Below are positions 9,371 through 16,940 of a stretch of 49,129 bases of DNA, one piece after another (position 1 is the stretch's first letter; the number at the start of each line of letters is the position of its first letter). The notes below the pieces were generated by a model, which saw nothing but the letters and a program-made list of their open reading frames with translations, was not told the DNA's origin and did not search any database. The stretch comes from Prevotella sp. (GTDB lineage Bacteria > Bacteroidota > Bacteroidia > Bacteroidales > Bacteroidaceae): the NCBI GenBank assembly GCA_017619275.1, contig JAFZSR010000075.1, forward strand, positions 1 to 49,129. Reading direction: 5' to 3'. Position numbers and translations under genes: made by a program.

Positions 9371-9446
9371 AAACTATATCAGATTAAAATTGTTGTTTTT
9401 ATTTGTCTGACTTCTCCCCTCCCTCGTGGGAGGGGTTGGGGGTTGG
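9276..9446. repeat. Pair of GC-rich hairpin repeats bracketing the FAS1 gene start
   Basis: One copy (9276-9313, CCTCCCCCTGCGAGGGGGAGG core) lies inside the coding region and encodes signal-peptide residues 20-32. The other (9405-9446, CCCCTCCCTCGTGGGAGGGG core) lies in the 81-bp intergenic gap upstream. The two are in inverted orientation with the start codon (9370) between them. Both carry the GGGG-GTCT / AGAC-CCC signature seen in the large elements at 1950 and 24231. Confidence 0.75.
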
Positions 9447-9451
9447 TTGGC

Positions 9452-11656
9452 TTAGAGGTCGTCCTCCATGGCGCCCTCTTGATCGACACCATAAACGCTC
9501 TTCGGCACCATCTCGAAGTAGTCGAGCATAAATTCGTTATCGTTACCTTGCTTACCATCGCTGGCCACGCGGAAGCGGATGTAGTGATCCTGTGTGGCAT
9601 CGATTCGGGTCTGGCAAAGAATCTTACGGTATGTACCATTGTCGCCCAGGAAGTAGCCCTTACCACCACCGGAACCGAAGTGATAGGTGCTGCGTCCGGC
9701 ACGATAGGCACCGAGGTTCTTCAGCAACTTCTGCTCCTCGGCCTTCTCCTCGTCGGTCTTCTTCAGGTAGTCGTCATAGCTGCACATCTCGTCGCCCAGA
9801 TAGATGGTGGAGTTCAGCTCCTTGGTCATATCGAGGGGGATACCCTGCGGCTTGCCGTCGTAATACACCTGCATGACGCCACGGGTGGGGATGGCGCAGA
9901 ATCCCAGGCGCAACTGCCACTCACCAGTATAAGGCACGGGCGGGATGCGGAAGGTCATGTCGTAGTCGCCAAAGAGGTTCCACTCGTCGCCCTGCCACGA
10001 CCAGAAGTTGCAGTGGGGACGGCGCATCACCAAGTGACAGTTGGGATTGAAGGTGACACCATCGAGATAGCCTAATGGGAAGTAGAAGTTACGTCCGTTG
10101 ACAGGTGTGTTGGAGTCATCGGGATGGTCCTGTGCGTCGTCGACAAGGTAGTTACCCTTCAGACGCATGTCGTTGGTCATCACCTCGGGCCAAACAGTGG
10201 AGAAGTCCATGCGGATACGCATGTTCTGCACAACATTCTGCACGTCATAGCTGAACACCACCAGGTCGTCGACATAGAAGTAGTGTCCGTTAAGGGCATC
10301 GTGGGTCTTATCGACAGTGTTGTCGACCAGGGCGCCACGATAGTTATACTCGGGTGCTGCATAGCGACGGTTGACGAAGTGACGCTGTATGCAGTCGGCA
10401 TCAATGCCGCGGCAGTCGTTGCCTTGCTCGTCCTTGTTCATCGTGAGCTGCTCAATCTTCAACATGGTGTGAGGCAGCAAAGTCTGATACCATTCGCAGG
10501 GATTCACCTTCTTGGAATCGAAGCCGAATGCCTCCTTCGTCACCTTGGGGATGAGGGCCGTGAGGTCGGCAGTGCCGGGCACGTAGCGAGTCATGAAGTG
10601 ATATTGGATGAAGCGCCTCAGCGGGTTGATGCTGTCGGTCAGATGGTCAAAACCCCAACCGGGCTTCTTGCTGTCATCTTCCACAATATCATCATTCCTG
10701 TGGACTCCATATTCGTCGGTTCCGTCGCCATAAACGCCATTATAGAACTTAACGGCCAAGTCGTAAAGCGCTTTCAAATTGCCCTGGGATGTGTCGATAT
10801 TAAACTCCTGGAACTTTGCCAAGAAGACCGAGTCGGTCTCGATAAAGCCGGTGAAACCATATTTCTTGGTGTCGGGCACCCAGGCCACTTCCTTCCACAC
10901 GTGCGACTTGTAGTAGTACTTGGGATAGGCTTTGTTGTCGTAGTCGGGATCGATGAACGGCAGGATCTGCTCCCTCACGCCGGTCTTCACCAGAGCCTCG
11001 TAGAAGATGCTGATGGAGGGGTCGTTGCGCAGAATGTCGGCCACGAAGCTGTTCGATTTCTCAATCACCTTGTCGATGGGCTGCACGATACCGTTCTCCA
11101 CCGAGTCGTTCTGGTGCACTTCCTGTCCATCGTCGAGCAACTTGCTGAAGATGATGCGTGCATTGCCTTCGAGCATGACGACGGCATTGCTGTCGGCGTC
11201 GACGCTCTGCTCAGTGGCGAGGTAGCGGCCCAGCATGTTGGCCGTGGAGAGCACGTCCTGGGTCATGTCGAAGGTGGAGTACATATTGGCCACGAGGTGG
11301 GTGCGTGCGATGGTGTCGCAGTCTTCGAACGAGAGGTCCTCAACCGACTTCAACCCACGCTCTTTGAGGAATTCCTGCATGGCATCGTTGGAAGGCAAGA
11401 AGCATGTGTAGCTGCCGTAGGTCGACAGCAAATCCAACATCTTGGCTTGTCTCACGACGTAATAGAAATCACTGTATTGTGGACGATTGGCCAGATAATC
11501 GCTGAGCATCTCACCCGTGAAGGTATAGAAGTGATCAGTATCCGGCTCGTCGGAGCAGGAGGTGACAAGAAGCCCCCCGCCAACTACCCCGAAGGGGAGA
11601 GCCAACAGCATCAAAGCTTTGGCTGCAAGTGCTTTTATGTTATTCATAACTGTCAT
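9452..11656 (-). CDS. FAS1-domain surface lipoprotein with C-terminal beta-rich domain
   Basis: 734 residues; ATG 11656 or the third-codon-downstream ATG 11647. The lipoprotein signal ends in the lipobox VTSC (Cys34). A clear FAS1 module follows (SYTCFLPSNDAMQEFLKERG; closing strand VENGIVQPIDKVIEKS). A second, weaker FAS1-like stretch follows (about 220-420). The last 280 residues are a beta-rich region with a jelly-roll-like pattern (GEWQLRLGFCAIPTRGVMQV, then YDGKPQGIPLDM). Signal-peptide residues 19-31 are encoded by a repeat hairpin (11564-11601). Likely surface-exposed partner of the adjacent SusCD pairs. Ligand unknown. Confidence 0.82.
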   Translation of the reverse strand: MTVMNNIKALAAKALMLLALPFGVVGGGLLVTSCSDEPDTDHFYTFTGEMLSDYLANRPQYSDFYYVVRQAKMLDLLSTYGSYTCFLPSNDAMQEFLKERGLKSVEDLSFEDCDTIARTHLVANMYSTFDMTQDVLSTANMLGRYLATEQSVDADSNAVVMLEGNARIIFSKLLDDGQEVHQNDSVENGIVQPIDKVIEKSNSFVADILRNDPSISIFYEALVKTGVREQILPFIDPDYDNKAYPKYYYKSHVWKEVAWVPDTKKYGFTGFIETDSVFLAKFQEFNIDTSQGNLKALYDLAVKFYNGVYGDGTDEYGVHRNDDIVEDDSKKPGWGFDHLTDSINPLRRFIQYHFMTRYVPGTADLTALIPKVTKEAFGFDSKKVNPCEWYQTLLPHTMLKIEQLTMNKDEQGNDCRGIDADCIQRHFVNRRYAAPEYNYRGALVDNTVDKTHDALNGHYFYVDDLVVFSYDVQNVVQNMRIRMDFSTVWPEVMTNDMRLKGNYLVDDAQDHPDDSNTPVNGRNFYFPLGYLDGVTFNPNCHLVMRRPHCNFWSWQGDEWNLFGDYDMTFRIPPVPYTGEWQLRLGFCAIPTRGVMQVYYDGKPQGIPLDMTKELNSTIYLGDEMCSYDDYLKKTDEEKAEEQKLLKNLGAYRAGRSTYHFGSGGGKGYFLGDNGTYRKILCQTRIDATQDHYIRFRVASDGKQGNDNEFMLDYFEMVPKSVYGVDQEGAMEDDL

Positions 11657-11723
11657 GTTCTTTAATTGTTAATGAATGTAGGCTTGCTCTGCCCTCCTGT
11701 TGCGAGGGCAGGACGGGGAGCCT
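11564..11723. repeat. Second repeat pair bracketing a FAS1 lipoprotein start
   Basis: The in-gene copy (11564-11601, containing CTACCCCGAAGGGGAGAG) encodes residues 19-31 of the signal peptide. The intergenic copy (11682-11723, stem CTGCCCTC / GAGGGCAG) lies between the SusD stop and the FAS1 start. The arrangement is the same as at 9276-9446, although the core sequences have diverged and the GGGGTCT signature has become GGGGCTTC. Confidence 0.65.
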
Positions 11724-13526
11724 TTATTTTGTCTTCTCGTAGCTGGTGCTCTCACCCGAACCGAAGGCTGGGTTGGGAACCAGATTCTTGTTCACTTTCA
11801 TCTCCTCGAAGTTGTAGGGCCAGAAAATGGCATCCATCTTCTTGAAGAAGTTACCGGCAAAGTCCTTGTTCACATCGTCGCGTCCTTGCACGGCCGACAT
11901 GATGGAATTGGTGTTGCCCTCACGCATGGCATAGCGCACCAGATCGTACCAGCGCTTGCCCTCGTACATCAGCTCGCGACGGCGCTCACGCATCACCAAG
12001 TCATCCATTTGGTTTTTCGTGGTATAATCTGCGCGGTGCAGCGTGTCATCGTTCTGCAGCACAGCCTTGCAGAGTGAGCGCTTGTTGATGGCGTTCACCA
12101 GATTGAAGGCCTTGTCGAGGAGCGGCTCGTTGTAGGCAATCACGGCACTGTCGCTACCTTCGCGCATCTGCTGGCACAGGGCCTCGGCTTCGAGCAGCAT
12201 GATGTCGGGCAAACGGTAGATAATCCACTGGCTGCAATTCTTTCCCTCAGTATAGTAGGAGGTACCATCTTGCTGTGGCTGCGTATCGGTTTGCCTGATG
12301 TTGCTGCCATTAATGGTGATGCGCTGCAGGGCCAGCTTGTAGATGACGCCGTCGACGAAACCATAGTTGTAGTAGATGCGGGCATCGAGGTTCTTGTTCT
12401 TCTCCTCATAGATGTTCTTCACATCCTCCTTCATGTTCTCAGAGGGAGCCAACAGTCCTTTGGGTGTGCGGCTGTCGCCGAAATAGCTGCTGACGGCCGA
12501 GTTCACGGGCTGGTTGGGATTGCTGGTGAGTGAATAGGCATTGGTGTTGTTGCCATAGAACAGCTCGAAAATGGTTTCGCGGCTCATGCCATCGACAAAA
12601 ATCTTCTCGTAGGCGTCGCCGAAGCTGGTTCCCGTGAGGTTGTCGTTCTGCAGGGGATAGCCGTTGGTACGTGCCTTGAGCGTGGCCAGGTTGGTGCCCA
12701 GCTGATTGCGGTTTCCGGGCTTCTGCACCAGCTCCTCAAAGTAGTCGGTCTTCGACTTGATGACTTCCTCGGCATACTTGATGCAGTTGTTGTAGTCCTT
12801 CTTCCAAAGATACATCTCGCAGAGCATGGCTCGAATGGCATCCTTGGTGATGCGTCCAGTCTGCAGGCGCGGGTCGGTCTCGGGATAGCGGCTCACGGCA
12901 TCATTCTTCACTTTCTCCAGGTCGAGGATAAGACTGTCGAGCACATCCTCGAAGGGCGTGGCGGGCAGGTCCATCTTCTGGTCGTCGTCGGTGAAGGCCA
13001 CGGATGAATAAGGCACATCGCGGAACGTGCGGATGAGGTAGAAATAGCACAGGTCGCGCAGTGCCGACACCTCAGCAATGGTGGCGCGCAAATCGCCTTG
13101 GGTATAGCTGGGGTCTACGGCAGCGACGCCGGGTGCATACTTGATGACGGTGTTGCAACGATTGATGACATCGTAGAACTTGTCCCAAGTGGTAAAGTCG
13201 TTCTTTGCGGTGATATTCTCGCGCAGCACGTTGTAGAGGTTAGCGTCGGTGTTGGCATTGGGTCCCGAGACCACGTTGTCGCTTCGCACCTCGCCCCACA
13301 CCATCATTCGCTTGCGCACATCGGCATTCTGAAGCATGTTGTAGCAACCGTTGACGATGTTCTCGACGTCGGTCTTCTCGTTCCAGAAGTCCTCCAGGAT
13401 CACTTGGTCCTGAGGTTTGATTTCAAGGAAGTCGCCACAAGAGCTCAGCATCGTGAGGGCAGCCACCATGCCGCAGCACAGCGACCCAGCCCCATATATT
13501 TTATTGATAGTCGTCATATTCTTCAT
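11724..13526 (-). CDS. SusD/RagB-family outer-membrane lipoprotein (pair of 13554-16922)
   Basis: 600 residues; start ATG 13526 or 13517. The signal peptide ends MLSSC (Cys30), directly followed by GDFLEIKPQDQV, a very typical SusD mature N-terminus. Other family blocks are SALRDLCYFYLIRTFRDVPY (helical core) and the C-terminal RRRELMYEGKRWYDLVRYAM. It should form the lid of the SusC channel encoded 27 bases upstream. Sequence similarity to the other SusD here (2260) is low by eye, so the two pairs probably bind different ligands or different parts of one ligand. Confidence 0.95.
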   Translation of the reverse strand: MKNMTTINKIYGAGSLCCGMVAALTMLSSCGDFLEIKPQDQVILEDFWNEKTDVENIVNGCYNMLQNADVRKRMMVWGEVRSDNVVSGPNANTDANLYNVLRENITAKNDFTTWDKFYDVINRCNTVIKYAPGVAAVDPSYTQGDLRATIAEVSALRDLCYFYLIRTFRDVPYSSVAFTDDDQKMDLPATPFEDVLDSLILDLEKVKNDAVSRYPETDPRLQTGRITKDAIRAMLCEMYLWKKDYNNCIKYAEEVIKSKTDYFEELVQKPGNRNQLGTNLATLKARTNGYPLQNDNLTGTSFGDAYEKIFVDGMSRETIFELFYGNNTNAYSLTSNPNQPVNSAVSSYFGDSRTPKGLLAPSENMKEDVKNIYEEKNKNLDARIYYNYGFVDGVIYKLALQRITINGSNIRQTDTQPQQDGTSYYTEGKNCSQWIIYRLPDIMLLEAEALCQQMREGSDSAVIAYNEPLLDKAFNLVNAINKRSLCKAVLQNDDTLHRADYTTKNQMDDLVMRERRRELMYEGKRWYDLVRYAMREGNTNSIMSAVQGRDDVNKDFAGNFFKKMDAIFWPYNFEEMKVNKNLVPNPAFGSGESTSYEKTK

Positions 13527-13553
13527 TTTTCTTTTGTTGTCGAAAAAACTGCA

Positions 13554-16500
13554 TTAGAACTGGACAGTGATACCCAGTGTGTAGGAACGTGAACGCGGTG
13601 TCTGGGCGCTGTCGATGGCGGGATCCTCACCTCCGAAGGCGATATCCGGGTCGACGCCCGAGTACTTCGTCAACACAAACGGGTTGTTGATACTCAAGTG
13701 GAACGACACGCCGCCAATTCCAAGTGCCTTCAGCTGGCTCTTACGCAATGAGTAGGACAGCTGTGTGTAGCTCATACGGAGGTAAGAGCCGTCCTCAACG
13801 AAGCGGTCGCTGATAAGGGTGTTGTAGTTCGACGAGTTGCCAAACATGGCACGCGGAATCGAGGTGACATCACCCTCCTTACGCCAGCGGTAGTTCACGG
13901 CCTGGCTCTGGTTGTCGTTGCTCACCATGGCCTCGGCGTTCAGACGGGCCTTGTTGATGATCTTGTTGCCCACACGATAGGTGAACTGTGTGTTCAAGCC
14001 CCAAGCACCGTAGTGGAACGAGAAGCCGAAACCACCAGTGAGCTTAGGCAGCGACGAACCCAGGTAGGTAATATCGAGTGCGTTGATCTGTCCATCGTGG
14101 TTGATATCCTCGTAGATGGCATCACCACCGTTGAAGCCTGGGAAGCTCTGGTTGTGACCCGTACCATCGATGCGATAGTCGTAGCGCATGCGGAGCGGCA
14201 CGTTGTTGGCATCGAGGATGATCTGTCCCTGCTCGTTGGTGGCCACAGGAGCGGTCTTGCCTTCGGCTACGAACTGGTTCCACCAAGCGTAGATGTCTTC
14301 CTTGTCCATGCCCGATACGGCATTCTTGACCGTATTATAATTATATTGGTATACACCGTGGTACTTGAAACCGTAGATGGCGCCGAAGGGGTTGTGCAGC
14401 TGCACGCGCTTCAGGTGCTCGCCGTTTTCATAACCATAGACGGAGTTCTTCTGGTCGAGGATGTACTCGTCGAGTTCCAGAATCTCGTTACGGTTGTTAC
14501 CGAAGTTGGCGTTGACGTCCATCCAGAACTTGCCGGCCTTGATCACCTGGTTGGAGTTGATATGGAACTCCCAACCGGTGTTGCGCATCTTACCATTGTT
14601 ATGATAAGGCACGGTGGCGAAACCAGAGTTCGACGGGATGCGGAAGTTACCCATCAGCATGTCGGAGCGGGTGGTGGAGTATCCCTCGACCGACATGTGG
14701 AGTCGGTTGTCGAAAAATCCCATATCCACACCATAGTTCCAGCTGGTGATAACCTCCCACTTCATGTCGGTGAGTCGGATGTTGTCGGGCTTGAACGAGC
14801 CGTTGCCCAGATAAGTGGAGCTGACGCTGGAGTACTTCGAGGTGTAGAGGTAGTTCTGTCCGGGCTGTGTACCGTTGCGACCCCAACCGAGACGCATAGC
14901 AAACTCGGAGAGTGTGGGCTTCAGCTTCTGCATGAAAGGCTCGTCACTGGTAATCCACTTCAGTGAGCCTGAAGGGAAGTAACCCCAGCGGCGACCTGGT
15001 CCGAAACGGGTGGTACCGTCGATACGCACGGTGAAGTCGGCGATGTAGCGTCCCTTGTAGGCGTAGTGGGTAGAGAAGGTATAGTACATCGAGCGCCACT
15101 GGCTGAATCCCGAGTTCATGTTGTCGAGGATGCCGCCGGCGGCAGGGTCGGTGATATGCTGGCTGGTGGATGGCAGTCCGTGGCCACGTCCCGACTGCGA
15201 GTTCGAAGTACCGCTGGTGAGTTCGAAACGTCCCATCATCATCATCTGATGATCCTTGTTGTGGAAGGCAGGCGTCAAGGTGAGCGTCTGCTTGGTGTTG
15301 AACGAAACGCTCTTCGACGAGCTGTTCTCGGCACGGTTGATTTGGTCGCCCGTCATCACGCCGTTCTGCAGTTCCTGCGGCAGGAACGAGTTGTTATACT
15401 GGTTGCCGATGTTCATCAGCACCGAGCCGCGCCACTTCAGCTGCCAGTGGTCCTCGTCGAGTCCCAGCAGGTTGTAGTCGATGATGAGCTCGGGGTTCAT
15501 GTCATAGCTGCGGCGCTGGCTCTTTGCCAGATAGGCCACGGCCACGGGGTTGCGCATGGAGCGCTGGTCGCTCAGGTAGTCGGTTTCGCCGGCACGAGCC
15601 TGAGGCATGGTGTAGAAGCGGTCGGTGTCGTTGCCGTTCTCGTCCTGCTCGTAGATGGCCATGTTAGGCATGCGGCGCTGTGCGTTGCCGAGCAGTCCCT
15701 CGTAGTTCATGTCGTTCTTGGTGTAGGTGAGCGAGAAGTTGGTGCTCACGCGGATGCGCTCAGAGATGTTGTAGTCGAGTGCCACACGGGTGGAGAAGCG
15801 GTCGAGCTTCTGCTTGATGATGGTACCCGTCTCATGGTCGTAACCACCGGCGATACGGAACGAAGCCTTTTCACCACCACCCGAGATGGTGACGTAGTGG
15901 TTCTGACGCAAACCCCACTGGGTGACGGCGTCGCGCCAGTCGGTGTTGTTGTTGAACTGCTCGTACTCCGAGAAGGTGGGCTCGTAGTTGATTTCGTGGA
16001 TATTGGCCGACTTGTTGTCGTCCTGCTGCGGGTTGAAGTAGGCCTCCTTCAGCATCATGGTGTAGTCGTCACCATTGAGCAGGTCCATGCCCTTGGGCTG
16101 ATAGGTACCGGTGAGACGCAGCTGGTAGGACACACGGGGCTTGCCTCGCATACCACGCTTGGTGGTGAGCTCGATCACACCGTTACCACCCTGCGAACCG
16201 TAGACGGCGCAGGCGGCGGCATCCTTCAGCACGGTGATGCTGGCGATGTCCTCCGGGTTGATGTTCAGCAGCTCGGCAAATTTCTCGTTGTTGGCGCCTG
16301 CCATATCAAAGTTGTCGAGGTTCACCTCGCGGATGTTGCCGTCGACGACGATGAGCGGGTTGGCATCGGTGAGCGACGAGAGCGAGCCACCACCACGCAA
16401 ACGCATGGTAGAGCCGGCGCCCAGGTCACCAGAGTTTCCGATGATGTCGAGACCAGCGATACGACCCTGCAGGGCCTCGTCGATGGTGGTCAGTCCCAGT

Positions 16501-16922
16501 CCCTCGAACTCCTTCATGGAGAGGGTCTGCGATGAGTAAGAAATTTCTCGCTCAGGGATGGGCAGACCGTTACCTTGTGCACGTTTCTTCGACACGATGG
16601 TCACATCCTTCAGGGTGGTGGCACTCTTCATGTGGATGTTGAACGTGGTTTTGTTGATGGGCAGCACCTGTGCGGCCATACCCACGTAGGTGAAGCGGAT
16701 CTTGTCCTTTGGGTTCTTCACCTTCATGGTGAAGTTACCGTTGAGGTCGGTGACGGCCGAGTTGATGATACGCCCGTTGGCGTCGATCTCAACCACGGTG
16801 GCACCCATCAGTCCGCCCAGCTCGTCGCTCACTGTTCCGTGAACCGACGTTATCTCCTGTGCCTGCATGGCCGTGGCAAATGTCAGGGCCAATGTCAATA
16901 TGATGGCTTTAAGTATTTTCAT
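13554..16922 (-). CDS. SusC/RagA-family TonB-dependent outer-membrane transporter
   Basis: 1122 residues. Signal peptide 1-22 (ATAMQAQ end), carboxypeptidase-regulatory-like domain about 27-105 (VHGTVSDELGGLMGATVVEI), plug domain about 120-245 (IDEALQGRIAGLDIIGNSGD, VVDGNIREV, SITVLKDAAACAVYGSQGGN), and a long beta barrel ending in LGITVQF with the terminal aromatic residue usual for barrel insertion. The SusC signature region between carboxypeptidase-like domain and plug is present. No STN domain. It lies between the 925-residue FAS1 gene (18 bases upstream) and its SusD (27 bases downstream). Confidence 0.96.
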   Translation of the reverse strand: MKILKAIILTLALTFATAMQAQEITSVHGTVSDELGGLMGATVVEIDANGRIINSAVTDLNGNFTMKVKNPKDKIRFTYVGMAAQVLPINKTTFNIHMKSATTLKDVTIVSKKRAQGNGLPIPEREISYSSQTLSMKEFEGLGLTTIDEALQGRIAGLDIIGNSGDLGAGSTMRLRGGGSLSSLTDANPLIVVDGNIREVNLDNFDMAGANNEKFAELLNINPEDIASITVLKDAAACAVYGSQGGNGVIELTTKRGMRGKPRVSYQLRLTGTYQPKGMDLLNGDDYTMMLKEAYFNPQQDDNKSANIHEINYEPTFSEYEQFNNNTDWRDAVTQWGLRQNHYVTISGGGEKASFRIAGGYDHETGTIIKQKLDRFSTRVALDYNISERIRVSTNFSLTYTKNDMNYEGLLGNAQRRMPNMAIYEQDENGNDTDRFYTMPQARAGETDYLSDQRSMRNPVAVAYLAKSQRRSYDMNPELIIDYNLLGLDEDHWQLKWRGSVLMNIGNQYNNSFLPQELQNGVMTGDQINRAENSSSKSVSFNTKQTLTLTPAFHNKDHQMMMMGRFELTSGTSNSQSGRGHGLPSTSQHITDPAAGGILDNMNSGFSQWRSMYYTFSTHYAYKGRYIADFTVRIDGTTRFGPGRRWGYFPSGSLKWITSDEPFMQKLKPTLSEFAMRLGWGRNGTQPGQNYLYTSKYSSVSSTYLGNGSFKPDNIRLTDMKWEVITSWNYGVDMGFFDNRLHMSVEGYSTTRSDMLMGNFRIPSNSGFATVPYHNNGKMRNTGWEFHINSNQVIKAGKFWMDVNANFGNNRNEILELDEYILDQKNSVYGYENGEHLKRVQLHNPFGAIYGFKYHGVYQYNYNTVKNAVSGMDKEDIYAWWNQFVAEGKTAPVATNEQGQIILDANNVPLRMRYDYRIDGTGHNQSFPGFNGGDAIYEDINHDGQINALDITYLGSSLPKLTGGFGFSFHYGAWGLNTQFTYRVGNKIINKARLNAEAMVSNDNQSQAVNYRWRKEGDVTSIPRAMFGNSSNYNTLISDRFVEDGSYLRMSYTQLSYSLRKSQLKALGIGGVSFHLSINNPFVLTKYSGVDPDIAFGGEDPAIDSAQTPRSRSYTLGITVQF

Positions 16923-16940
16923 ACGATGTGTCCTCCTCTC

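Noticed and set aside
10124-11665. Plus-strand open frame of 513 codons opposite the FAS1 gene
   Set aside because: Same reason: mirror frame of a well-supported lipoprotein gene.
15066-16535. Plus-strand open frame of 489 codons opposite the second SusC gene
   Set aside because: Mirror frame; protein composition is biased and resembles no family.
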